From: an uncultured Helicobacter sp.
GTDB lineage: Bacteria; Campylobacterota; Campylobacteria; Campylobacterales; Helicobacteraceae
NCBI GenBank assembly: GCA_947177485.1
Contig: CAMWUR010000007.1
Location: 1 to 52,462, forward strand
Length of the DNA stretch: 52,462 nucleotides
Reading direction: 5' to 3'
In this document: positions 1-7,161 of the stretch, piece by piece
Layout of the letters: each line of letters opens with the position of its first letter
Position numbering within the stretch: the first letter of the stretch is position 1
Made by a program: the position numbers and the translations under genes
Notes under the pieces: generated by a model
Database searches by the model: none
What the model was told of the DNA's origin: nothing
What the model saw: only the letters and a program-made list of their open reading frames with translations

Positions 1-246
1 TCAACATGCCCAACACCCAAAAACCAACCCCACCAAAAAAACAGTAACAAAGCCAACAACAACCCACATAATCCCCCCCCCCCCCCGCAACAATAACTCC
101 TGTTTCTAACCCACCCTAGTTTCTTCATTTTTCGCTTCATTCGCGATTCTATCGTTACGTTTTATCGGTTTAACGTCTTCATATTGCAAATCGTAATATG
201 AAAAAACATTCTAAGATTCTAAAGGAACTTCAATCAAGGAAACCAA
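1..246. other. Low-complexity window edge and leader of the cytidylyltransferase gene
   Basis: Bases 1-72 are strikingly A/C-rich and low in complexity, ending in a run of 14 C (73-86). Two plus-strand frames are open from base 1 through the C run and stop within about 35 nt after it (TAA at 93-95, another TAA a little further on). This fits either the tail of a gene with a contingency tract or low-quality sequence at a contig end. The part from about 115 on looks like ordinary upstream DNA. CATATT at 180-185 and AATATG at 195-200 form a weak inverted repeat containing a possible -10 (TAATAT), and an AAGGA lies just before the ATG at 247. No confident gene is called. Confidence 0.4.
73..86. 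repeat. Homopolymeric C tract (14 C)
   Basis: Fourteen consecutive C residues. In Helicobacter and Campylobacter, runs of 8 or more C/G are typical slipped-strand contingency tracts, often in glycan-related genes. Here the run is 160 nt upstream of a cytidylyltransferase start and only 72 nt from the window edge, so whether it lies in a gene cannot be decided. Its true length may also be mis-assembled. Confidence 0.75.
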
Positions 247-1092
247 ATGAACAAGGTTGCTGCAATCATCACAGCTGGTGGAATCGGCGCGCGCACAGGG
301 CTTGAGATTCCAAAACAATTTGTCGTTATCGAGGATAAGCCGATTCTGATTCATACGCTCGAGGTGTTCGAGAACCATAAAGACATCGACATCATCTGCG
401 TACCTTGCCTTTCTAGTTGGGAAGAGAGGCTCGAAAATTATGCCAAAGAATTTGGTATTTCAAAGTTAAAAAAGATTGTGCGAGGCGGAGAAACAGGATT
501 TCTTTCGATTCGCAATGCCCTCTTTGCACTTGAACCTTATCTCAATAATGATGATATTGTGATGATTCATGACGGCATTCGTCCGCTCGTGAGCGGTGAA
601 CTCATTAGCGAAAATTTGCGTGTGTGCAAAGAAAAAGGGAACGCGATTTGCGCGATTGAGAGTGTCGAGGCGCTGCTAAAAGTCGACAAGCCCGAAATGA
701 CGCGCTCCAAAATCTCCCTCGATAGAAATTTAATCAAGCGCGAGCAAACGCCACAATCGACAACTTTTAAAGAATTGCTCCATTTGTATCAGGAATCAGA
801 GCAAAGAGGAATTACCGATTCTGTAACTCTTTCAACTTTGCTTACGACATTTGGACGTGAGGTGTTTATTGCAAAAGGCGATGAGAGGAATCTTAGCATT
901 ATCTCTATGCAAGACATCAAGATTTTCCATGTACTTCTATCGCTATATAACAACAATCCTCGTCAAGAATACGATTCGATTTGTGCTGCATCAACGACAC
1001 TTGAAACTATTAAAGATTTTGGTGATGTCGAGATGGCTGAATATTTGTCAGCCGTAAATGGATTCAGGATTGATGTTTTAGAAACATGGTAA
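247..1092 (+). CDS. IspD/TarI-family cytidylyltransferase
   Basis: Transfers CMP from CTP to a sugar-alcohol or methylerythritol phosphate. The N-terminal nucleotide-binding loop AAIITAGGIGARTG with the following PKQF, the MIHDGIRPLV motif (about residues 107-116) and a TDS...L segment are hallmarks of the family. In Campylobacterota the MEP-pathway IspD is normally fused to IspF, so this unfused 281-residue protein is more likely a glycan enzyme such as a ribitol-5-phosphate-type cytidylyltransferase for surface polysaccharide. That assignment is inference from family and context (poly-C tract upstream). About 45 C-terminal residues extend beyond the core domain. The ATG at 247 follows an AAGGA. 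No gene follows closely: a 412-nt repeat-bearing gap comes next. Confidence 0.8.
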   Translation: MNKVAAIITAGGIGARTGLEIPKQFVVIEDKPILIHTLEVFENHKDIDIICVPCLSSWEERLENYAKEFGISKLKKIVRGGETGFLSIRNALFALEPYLNNDDIVMIHDGIRPLVSGELISENLRVCKEKGNAICAIESVEALLKVDKPEMTRSKISLDRNLIKREQTPQSTTFKELLHLYQESEQRGITDSVTLSTLLTTFGREVFIAKGDERNLSIISMQDIKIFHVLLSLYNNNPRQEYDSICAASTTLETIKDFGDVEMAEYLSAVNGFRIDVLETW

Positions 1093-1163
1093 ACGTTGCC
1101 TAGATGCGTGGCACGGGTCGCCATGACGATTGGAATCTTGCTAAAGAAAAGAATTGACGATTT

Positions 1164-1250
1164 GTCATTGCGATAGGCGCTAGCCTCGCGACAATCGACC
1201 GTATTTAATGTTCAAAGACGGTTGATTGCTTCGCTTATGCTCGCAATGAC
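1164..1250. repeat. Dispersed palindromic repeat, family A (copy 1)
   Basis: An imperfect palindrome of about 87 bp that begins GTCATTGCGA and ends TCGCAATGAC, with an inner pair CAATCGACCG / CGGTTGATTG. Related copies occur at 20491, 40061, 40419, 45147 and, as halves, at 43098, 45623 and 47079. The terminal inverted repeats and strictly intergenic placement resemble MITE-like or REP-like elements. Confidence 0.8.
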
Positions 1251-1358
1251 GGTCGCTAGATTCTTGCGCGATACCAAATAATATCCCGCCGCACGTACAG
1301 CGCAGCGACTAAAGACAGTGAGTGTAGCAAAGATGATATTATCGCATAACTTTAGGAA

Positions 1359-1383
1359 GTGTTGGCAATTCACTTGCCAACAC
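1359..1383. other. Perfect 10-bp hairpin upstream of djlA
   Basis: GTGTTGGCAA (1359-1368), a 5-nt loop, and TTGCCAACAC (1374-1383) form a perfect stem. No T-run follows on either strand, so it is not a standard intrinsic terminator. It lies about 80 nt upstream of the djlA -10 box and could be an operator or part of a degenerate repeat. Apart from this, repeat copy A1 and the promoter, I see nothing in the 1093-1504 gap. Confidence 0.5.
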
Positions 1384-1464
1384 GACAGCAAACACAACGC
1401 GTTTGCGATTCCAAATATGTCGCTCACAACAGCGGCAAAATTCATAAATTTTTACAACAAAATA

Positions 1465-1473
1465 TGCTACAAT
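1465..1473 (+). promoter_or_regulatory. Extended -10 promoter for djlA
   Basis: TGC-TACAAT is a good extended -10 element, about 32 nt before the djlA ATG, with AAAGG nearby as part of the ribosome site. Campylobacterota sigma-70 promoters often lack a recognisable -35, as here. Confidence 0.5.
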
Positions 1474-1504
1474 CCAGCGACAACAAATCAAAGGCGCTTT
1501 AGAT

Positions 1505-2302
1505 ATGGAAATAATATTGGCTGTAATAGCGATGGCAGCGCTATTTCTGATGTATCGAACGATGAAAGATTATTTGGCAAATCCAAAATCGTATGGTTCT
1601 CTCAAAAAACAAGAAACTCCCGAGTTTGACGACCCATACAGCGATTTTCGCAACCAAAACGACCAACCCTTTAGCCGAGAACATGCCGTCCTCGTAGGCT
1701 TGCTCGCAAAGCTTGCGCGAAGCGATGGGCATGTTTGTGAGTTTGAAGAGCGACTTGTCGATGAGATTTTGGACGATATTGCACAGGCTTCAGAAACCCC
1801 CACACAGACCAAAGAAGCATTATTGCAGCATTTTCGATATGAGCAAACAAACGCGACAAATGCCGATGAGCTCGCCATAGAATATGTGCGCCTCACAAAG
1901 GGCGAGTATAAAAAGCGGCTCAAGGTTGTCGAAGTTTTGCTGATGCTCGCCTATGCCGATGGCACGCTCGATGAAAACGAACGTGAAGTGATTCTTGATG
2001 TTGCCGCCTATTTTGAATTGAGCAATGACGATTTCAACCGTGTCTATGACCAATTCGCGGCAGAGAGCAGCGCACCACACGCGATAATGGACGAAGAAAA
2101 AGCGCTCCAGATTCTTGAGCTTGACAAAGAAAATCTCAATGAAACGAGCCTCAAAGAAGCCTATCGCCGCCTTGTCAAGATGTACCACCCCGACATCATT
2201 CAAGGCAGAGGCGCAGACCAACAAACCATTCTCAAAGCAAATGAAAAACTCGTGCAAATCAACGAAGCCTACAATTTTCTCAAAGCAAAGGGGAATCGAT
2301 GA
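1505..2302 (+). CDS. djlA: DjlA-like membrane-anchored J-domain co-chaperone
   Basis: Predicted inner-membrane co-chaperone that stimulates DnaK. The order of parts is diagnostic: one N-terminal membrane segment (about residues 2-16), an acidic linker, a TerB-like helical domain (about 60-190, with the repeated pattern ARSDGHV..FE and AYADGTLDENE), and a C-terminal J domain (about 203-262) with the invariant HPD in MYHPDII. Length (265) matches the family. The last codons overlap the next gene by 4 nt (ATGA), so djlA and the CiaB-like gene are probably translated together. A J-domain protein heading an operon with a CiaB homologue and chemotaxis adaptation enzymes is noteworthy. Confidence 0.87.
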   Translation: MEIILAVIAMAALFLMYRTMKDYLANPKSYGSLKKQETPEFDDPYSDFRNQNDQPFSREHAVLVGLLAKLARSDGHVCEFEERLVDEILDDIAQASETPTQTKEALLQHFRYEQTNATNADELAIEYVRLTKGEYKKRLKVVEVLLMLAYADGTLDENEREVILDVAAYFELSNDDFNRVYDQFAAESSAPHAIMDEEKALQILELDKENLNETSLKEAYRRLVKMYHPDIIQGRGADQQTILKANEKLVQINEAYNFLKAKGNR

Positions 2303-4188
2303 AACATCGCTTTTTTGAGGATATGCAAGAGCTGTGTGGCATGGTCAGTGCACGTGATGACGCGCTCAACCTGCTTTTTTTGGACATCGATAACGACAGC
2401 AACCCACAGATTCAAGCCATTATCCACTTGCTCAAACAGCTTGATTTGCCCGACACACAGCCCAATCGATTCGCGCTCATCAGCCGACTTGTCAATCTCT
2501 CTGAATCCGCAATTATCCAAACGCTTAAAAAAGCGGGCAAAAACAGTGCAGAAATCAAAAAAGCAAAAAAAATCTTGCTTGATTGGGTCTGTACTTTCCA
2601 CACAAAAACGCACCAAGAGATTGTCGAGGAATGCGAAAATAGGCAGCTTTTAACCCCCTTCTATCGGCAGATTCTGCAAGGCATGCACCATATCGGCAAA
2701 GCGTTTAATGCTCTGCATTGCAAATGGAAATTGACACTCATCGAAGACATCAACCCCGCATTGCTCAAAGAGTTTGGCGGCGATGTGCCCCGCTTGCTGC
2801 ACGAGCTGCAATCCATTCAAGAAATCAGCGAGAATGGCGAAAAAAGCGATAGGAGCTATTCAATTCCGCAACTCAAAGACGGACAACTTCGCGCAATCGC
2901 GTATGCGAGCGCGTTCAAAGACGAGATTGGCGAGATTCAAAAAGCCATTCGGCAGCTCATCAAAGAACTCAACAATGAAGGCGATGATTTATTTGGTGCA
3001 AAAGAATCCTACATCGCCTATTTCCATGTTCTTGAATCAGCGCTTTCCGAAGAAAGCATTCCAAAGCTGCTTGGCGCGTGGCGCGAGGTGGACCGCGCAT
3101 GGATGCAAATCAAAACCCCTATTCAGCCCGCACACCCTCTTGAATATTATGAAGACCACTACCGCAAAGCTGTGGCTCCAGAATGGGATTTGCGCATTGT
3201 ACATGTCTCTCCACAGCCTCATCTTGACATCAAACAACAAATGCAAAAAACATTCGATACACTCTATGCGACACACAAATCCCCCGATACCGATTCGATG
3301 CACGCTCTTGTGCAACACTCACTGCACAACACCGAGCTCTATCTCTGTTTGCCTGCACTCTATTATGGCGCAGAGATGGACGGGCTTTTCTCGGCGCAAG
3401 TCGTCCCAAATGATGAAAATGTCTCGAAACAATTTGGCAAAAAAATCTTTGCATTTCCTGCGCGCGTCTTGCGCCTTGCGCAATATCGCCCGTTTATGCG
3501 CCTCACGAACGAAATCTTTCCCGCGCCTTTCCTCAAAGACGCACGCGAGATTCTCTTTTTTAAGCCCGAAATTTGGCACAAACTCTACCAAATCTCGACT
3601 ATTGGGCATGAATTTGGGCATATCTTTTGGATTGATGATGACACAGAAATTGCGATGAACGCGGGCGGCAATTTCAAAAATATCGAAGAATTCAAAGCCA
3701 CGACAGGTGGACTGATGAATTTCTTTTTAAACGACACAACAGAACTCTATGCACCGCTTGCCACAGCACTCTTGGGTGATGTGATTCGCCGCGCCGTGGG
3801 GCTTATTGCATGGATGGAGCAAGGCGAGGTGCTGCCCTATTATTGCGAAGGGCTCATTCACCTGCATATCCTCTTTGAAGCACGGATTCTGCATTTTGAT
3901 GGCGCAAAATTGCATATCAACCTCTCGACAAACAACTACAACAACGTAAAAGCGCTTTATATCCGCTATTACAACGAGCTAGCCGAACTCTATATCGCAA
4001 AACAACGTGCCTGTATCTTTTTGGAACGTTTTGCGCAAAAAGATTCCTTGGGCAACTTCAAGCCCACAGCCCCAAATCCACGTGCATTTGTCGAATATTT
4101 TTGGAATCGCTACCAAGAGATTGGACAAGAAATTGACACAAGCGATGCGCACAAACAATATCTCGCACAACTTTCGGGGCTCGCATGA
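2299..4188 (+). CDS. ciaB: CiaB-like protein with HEFGH metallopeptidase motif
   Basis: A 629-residue soluble protein that I recognise as the CiaB family, named after the Campylobacter jejuni invasion antigen B; homologues are annotated in Helicobacter. No signal peptide or membrane segment is visible. The clearest feature is HEFGH at residues 437-441, the HExxH zinc-peptidase signature, followed about 30 residues later by the acidic segment NIEEFKATTGG, which could supply a third ligand. A peptidase-like fold is therefore plausible, although CiaB was first described as a secreted effector and its biochemistry is, to my knowledge, unsettled. It overlaps djlA upstream (ATGA) and cheR downstream (ATGA), so it sits in the middle of a tightly coupled operon. 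Confidence 0.75.
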   Translation: MKHRFFEDMQELCGMVSARDDALNLLFLDIDNDSNPQIQAIIHLLKQLDLPDTQPNRFALISRLVNLSESAIIQTLKKAGKNSAEIKKAKKILLDWVCTFHTKTHQEIVEECENRQLLTPFYRQILQGMHHIGKAFNALHCKWKLTLIEDINPALLKEFGGDVPRLLHELQSIQEISENGEKSDRSYSIPQLKDGQLRAIAYASAFKDEIGEIQKAIRQLIKELNNEGDDLFGAKESYIAYFHVLESALSEESIPKLLGAWREVDRAWMQIKTPIQPAHPLEYYEDHYRKAVAPEWDLRIVHVSPQPHLDIKQQMQKTFDTLYATHKSPDTDSMHALVQHSLHNTELYLCLPALYYGAEMDGLFSAQVVPNDENVSKQFGKKIFAFPARVLRLAQYRPFMRLTNEIFPAPFLKDAREILFFKPEIWHKLYQISTIGHEFGHIFWIDDDTEIAMNAGGNFKNIEEFKATTGGLMNFFLNDTTELYAPLATALLGDVIRRAVGLIAWMEQGEVLPYYCEGLIHLHILFEARILHFDGAKLHINLSTNNYNNVKALYIRYYNELAELYIAKQRACIFLERFAQKDSLGNFKPTAPNPRAFVEYFWNRYQEIGQEIDTSDAHKQYLAQLSGLA

Positions 4189-5015
4189 ATTTCACCGAAA
4201 GTCGTGCTTTTCTGAACGAAATCCGTGCATTGCTACTACAAAAAACAGGGATTTTTCTCGATGATAGCAAAGACACGCTCATTCTCAATCGTCTGCGCAA
4301 ACTCATCAAACACATCAACGCGCCCAATGCCGATTCGTTTTTGGCGCAAATTTCACATGGCAATAATGAGCAAGAATTTATCAATGCTTTCACAACCAAC
4401 AAGACAGATTTTTTCCGCGAGGGATTCCAATTCCTCGATTTGCTCGACCGCGTGATGCCCCAATATTGCAATAAAAACGGAATCCATGTGCTATGCGCTG
4501 CGAGCTCCACAGGCGAAGAGCCCTATTCAATCGCTGCGACACTTCTCTACGCCAAAGAAATCTATGGCTTGCAATCATTCAAGCCCACGATTATTGCGAC
4601 AGATATTGACACAGACGTTTTAGAGTGGGCACAAAATGGTGTTTATACTGTCAATACAAAAATCAGCCCACAACCAACATGGATTGATTTGGATAAATAT
4701 TTCAATATCAAACAAATCGATGCGCAACAGATTTATATGGAAGCAAAACCTTGTCTAAAATCGCTCGTTACGTTTAAGCAGCTCAATCTCTATCACCATC
4801 GCTATCCTTTTGCACCTCAAGAATTTGATATTATTTTTTGTCGCAATGTTTTGATTTATTTCAAAGTCAACGACCAAAAACAGATTCTAAAAAAGCTTTT
4901 TAGTCATCTCAAACTCAATGGCACACTCTATTTGGGACATTCAGAAAATATTCTCGACCTTGCCGACAAAGTCAGTCGTTTGGGACAAAATACTTTTATC
5001 AAGAATAGGGACTAG
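4185..5015 (+). CDS. cheR: Chemotaxis protein methyltransferase CheR
   Basis: Methylates glutamates of chemoreceptors using S-adenosylmethionine, setting adaptation. An N-terminal helical domain (about 1-75) with FTTNKTDFFRE is followed by the SAM domain: AASSTGEEPYSIA, then ATDIDTDVLEWA (acidic residue binding the ribose), and FCRNVLIYF, all classical CheR motifs. No TPR extension. The start overlaps the CiaB-like stop codon, and cheB begins 2 nt after the stop. H. pylori lacks CheR/CheB whereas Campylobacter and many other Helicobacter species have them, which argues against a H. pylori-like organism. Confidence 0.95.
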   Translation: MNFTESRAFLNEIRALLLQKTGIFLDDSKDTLILNRLRKLIKHINAPNADSFLAQISHGNNEQEFINAFTTNKTDFFREGFQFLDLLDRVMPQYCNKNGIHVLCAASSTGEEPYSIAATLLYAKEIYGLQSFKPTIIATDIDTDVLEWAQNGVYTVNTKISPQPTWIDLDKYFNIKQIDAQQIYMEAKPCLKSLVTFKQLNLYHHRYPFAPQEFDIIFCRNVLIYFKVNDQKQILKKLFSHLKLNGTLYLGHSENILDLADKVSRLGQNTFIKNRD

Positions 5016-5017
5016 AT

Positions 5018-5665
5018 ATGCTTGGACTTGGGACGCTCACCAAACACACACCTGACATTATCCTACCATCTAATCCTTGCAAAAATGATAATGGACAAAA
5101 ACTCATTTTGATTGGCTCATCGACAGGAGGTGTCGAGGCACTCACACGCATTATCCCAAAACTCCCAACAGGGTTGCCGCCTATCGTCATCGTGCAACAT
5201 ATCCCTGTTGGATTTTCCGGCTCGTTTGCACAGCGACTCAATCATCTTTCGACTATTTCTGTACTTGAAGTAACCGATATTGTTACATTGCAACATTCCC
5301 ACGCCTATATCGCATCTGGCGACAAACACCTTATTATCAAAAAGAAAAATAATCAATACATCGCGCAAAGCATCGATGGCGAAAAAGTCAGCCGACACAA
5401 ACCAAGTGTTGATGTGTTGTTTCGCAGTGGCAATAATGCAGTGGGTAAAAATGCGCTTGCCATTATCCTCACAGGAATGGGAGATGACGGCAGCATTGGA
5501 ATCAAGGAACTGCATGATAATGGCGCACATACAATCGCACAAAGCGAAGAGAGCTGTGTTGTGTTTGGAATGCCCAAACAAGCGATTGCACGAGGTGCGA
5601 TTGACGAAGTTGTCCATCTCGACCACATCGCCGATTCGATTGTGAAATTTTGCAAGCAATCCTAA
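5018..5665 (+). CDS. cheB: CheB methylesterase, catalytic domain only
   Basis: Removes methyl groups, and deamidates, chemoreceptor glutamates. Only the esterase domain is present: the active Ser in GSSTGG (about residues 34-39), the His in VQHIPVG and the Asp in GMGDDG form the known triad. The N-terminal receiver domain found in enterobacterial CheB is missing, as in C. jejuni, so activity cannot be controlled by CheA phosphorylation of CheB itself. Length 215. It follows cheR by 2 nt, and its TAA overlaps the ATG of the next methyltransferase gene. Confidence 0.94.
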   Translation: MLGLGTLTKHTPDIILPSNPCKNDNGQKLILIGSSTGGVEALTRIIPKLPTGLPPIVIVQHIPVGFSGSFAQRLNHLSTISVLEVTDIVTLQHSHAYIASGDKHLIIKKKNNQYIAQSIDGEKVSRHKPSVDVLFRSGNNAVGKNALAIILTGMGDDGSIGIKELHDNGAHTIAQSEESCVVFGMPKQAIARGAIDEVVHLDHIADSIVKFCKQS

Positions 5666-6279
5666 TGCAGCGATTCCTAACACGTATCAAGGCGCAATAC
5701 AAAACAAGTATCGAAACCTTTGGCGCAATCTCGCATGGCGTTCTGTGGACAAATGGCACAGAACAAATGCGCCGTTTTAAAATTCTGCTCGACCTCATCG
5801 CTCCTGCGCAAGATTTCAGTATCAATGATTTAGGCTGTGGATATGGCGCGCTGCTTGATTATCTCCACGAACACAACCTCACTCCAACGCAATATTATGG
5901 TTATGACATCACTCCCGAAATGCTCACGCTCGCATCCTCTCGATTCTCTATGCAAAATATTGCCTTTATCCAATCGAGCTATCCCACGCAACAAGCCGAC
6001 TACACGCTTATTAGCGGGACATTCAATCTCTGTGATGATGCGCCCTACGGGCAATGGCTCGAATATGTCTTTGAACGGCTCCTACTCTCGTTTTCATCTA
6101 GTTCTAAAGCAATTGTATTCAATGGGCTTAGTACAAGCAAATCACCCAAAATCGATGGGCTTTTTTATATCGACAAAGAAGACATCTTGAATTTCTGCTA
6201 TTATGGGCTGAATGCAAGCGAAATCAAAAGCTATGATGACAAAACACTGCAAGAATGGAGTATTGCGGTATTCAAATGA
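5665..6279 (+). CDS. Class I SAM-dependent methyltransferase, substrate unknown
   Basis: Rossmann-type methyltransferase: motif I is NDLGCGYGALLDYL, followed by YGYDITPEML for the adenosine-ribose acidic residue. The substrate is not evident. I chose ATG 5665 because it overlaps the cheB stop (TAATG); a TTG 15 nt upstream is also in frame. About 204 residues, no membrane segment. Position directly after cheRB suggests co-expression, but the sequence is not CheR-like. Its TGA overlaps the ATG of the next small gene (ATGA). Confidence 0.8.
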   Translation: MQRFLTRIKAQYKTSIETFGAISHGVLWTNGTEQMRRFKILLDLIAPAQDFSINDLGCGYGALLDYLHEHNLTPTQYYGYDITPEMLTLASSRFSMQNIAFIQSSYPTQQADYTLISGTFNLCDDAPYGQWLEYVFERLLLSFSSSSKAIVFNGLSTSKSPKIDGLFYIDKEDILNFCYYGLNASEIKSYDDKTLQEWSIAVFK

Positions 6280-6535
6280 ATTGGATTCACGGCTATCGAT
6301 TCTTCTCTAATGGGCTTTATGTATATCGCGGCTTTTATGATAGGGCTTGCGTATCAAAAAAGCGGGCTGGGTAAAAATTGCCTTGATTCTGCTCAAAGCA
6401 CTAGGCAGGACAACCTTGGGTTTGGGCTATGCCATCGCAATTGCCGATGGAATCTTGGCCCTCCTTTATCCCTTCAAACTCCGCAAGAAGCGACAAGACA
6501 CTCTATCCAATCATAAGCTCTATAAAGGAACATAG
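6276..6535 (+). CDS. Small membrane protein encoded across a -1 frameshift site (or disrupted gene)
   Basis: An ATG at 6276 overlaps the previous stop. The first frame (MNWIHGYRFFSNGLYVYRGF...) stops at 6372-6374 after 32 codons. At 6356-6362 lies A AAA AAG, read in the zero frame as tcA AAA AAG, the same heptamer used by E. coli dnaX. Slipping back one base leads into an open frame that continues with AGWVKIALILLKALG, a hydrophobic segment, and a basic tail, ending at 6535; the product would be about 86 residues with one or two membrane segments. Either programmed -1 frameshifting, a single-base deletion in an A7 run, or a sequencing error would explain this. I do not recognise the family. 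Two overlapping ORFs in other frames (from 6310 and from TTG 6347) are parts or shadows of it. Confidence 0.5.
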
Positions 6536-6588
6536 ATTGCTTTATAAAGACAATTTATTATTATAAGCGGGAGCGTTGCCATATTTCC

Positions 6589-7155
6589 ATGAATCTCTAT
6601 ACAATCCAACACATCGCAAGCGCGACAGTCAGCCACAAAGGTTCGCATTTCCATGGATTCCTTTGTCCAAGTGCACATTTTGAGGCGACATTGCAGAAAC
6701 TGCACGATGAACATTCAAAAGCCGTGCATTTTGTAACGAGCTCGCGGATTTTCAATACACACAAGCAAATTGTAGAGAGTTTTAGCGATGATGGCGAACC
6801 AAAAGGTAGCAGTGGAATGCCCACACTCAATGTTTTGCGCGGAGCAAATCTTGTGAATATCGGATTTATCAGTGTACGTTATTTTGGTGGCACATTGCTT
6901 GGAATCGGGGGACTCGTGCGTGCCTATACGGATTGTGCATTGCAAACCATCGCAAATGTCGAGCTTGTGCCCTATGTTGTCGTTGATTCTTTGCAAATCC
7001 ATGTGCCTTTTGGCAAGCTGCAACATGCGCAATACCTCATCAAAAAGATTGGCATTCACATGACACAGCAGGTTTTTGACAGCACGGGCGCGGAACTCGT
7101 GCTGCAAGCAAGCGGCGAACAACTCGCCGAGTTTCAACATTTGCTTGGAATCTAG
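6589..7155 (+). CDS. yigZ: YigZ/IMPACT family protein
   Basis: UPF0029/IMPACT-family protein of 188 residues. The signature block FSDDGEPKGSSGMP (about 64-77) followed by ISVRYFGGTLLGIGGLVRAY (about 93-112) is diagnostic for YigZ. A C-terminal ferredoxin-like domain follows. The biochemical role in bacteria is poorly defined; eukaryotic IMPACT binds GCN1 and YigZ has been proposed to act with ribosomes. It is the last gene of the plus-strand run and converges on ccoG with a 6-nt gap between stop codons, so no room exists for a separate terminator. Confidence 0.9.
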   Translation: MNLYTIQHIASATVSHKGSHFHGFLCPSAHFEATLQKLHDEHSKAVHFVTSSRIFNTHKQIVESFSDDGEPKGSSGMPTLNVLRGANLVNIGFISVRYFGGTLLGIGGLVRAYTDCALQTIANVELVPYVVVDSLQIHVPFGKLQHAQYLIKKIGIHMTQQVFDSTGAELVLQASGEQLAEFQHLLGI

Positions 7156-7161
7156 CAGACC

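Noticed and set aside
1-69. Minus-strand ORF from ATG 69 to TGA at 3-1 giving a 22-residue hydrophobic peptide
   Set aside because: It is made of T/G-rich low-complexity sequence next to a 14-C run at the window edge and has no ribosome site; likely compositional.
247-1092. Call as the MEP-pathway IspD
   Set aside because: Campylobacterota usually have an IspDF fusion, and this gene stands alone beside a contingency tract; a glycan role is preferred but not proven.
1093-1130. TGGCACGGGTCGCCAT near 1108 as a sigma-54 promoter
   Set aside because: The -24 half fits but the -12 half lacks TTGC.
1318-1629. Plus-strand 103-residue ORF overlapping the djlA start
   Set aside because: It runs through a hairpin and repeat remnant, has no ribosome site and overlaps djlA in another frame.
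2774-3658. 294-residue ORF inside the CiaB-like gene
   Set aside because: Same-strand shadow in another frame; the CiaB-like frame is complete and carries HEFGH.
6310-6516. 68-residue ORF starting MGFMYIAAFMIGLAYQ
   Set aside because: The hydrophobic start is tempting, but the rest is unlike a protein (Cys/Gln/His-rich) and the frameshift reading 6276-6535 explains the region better.
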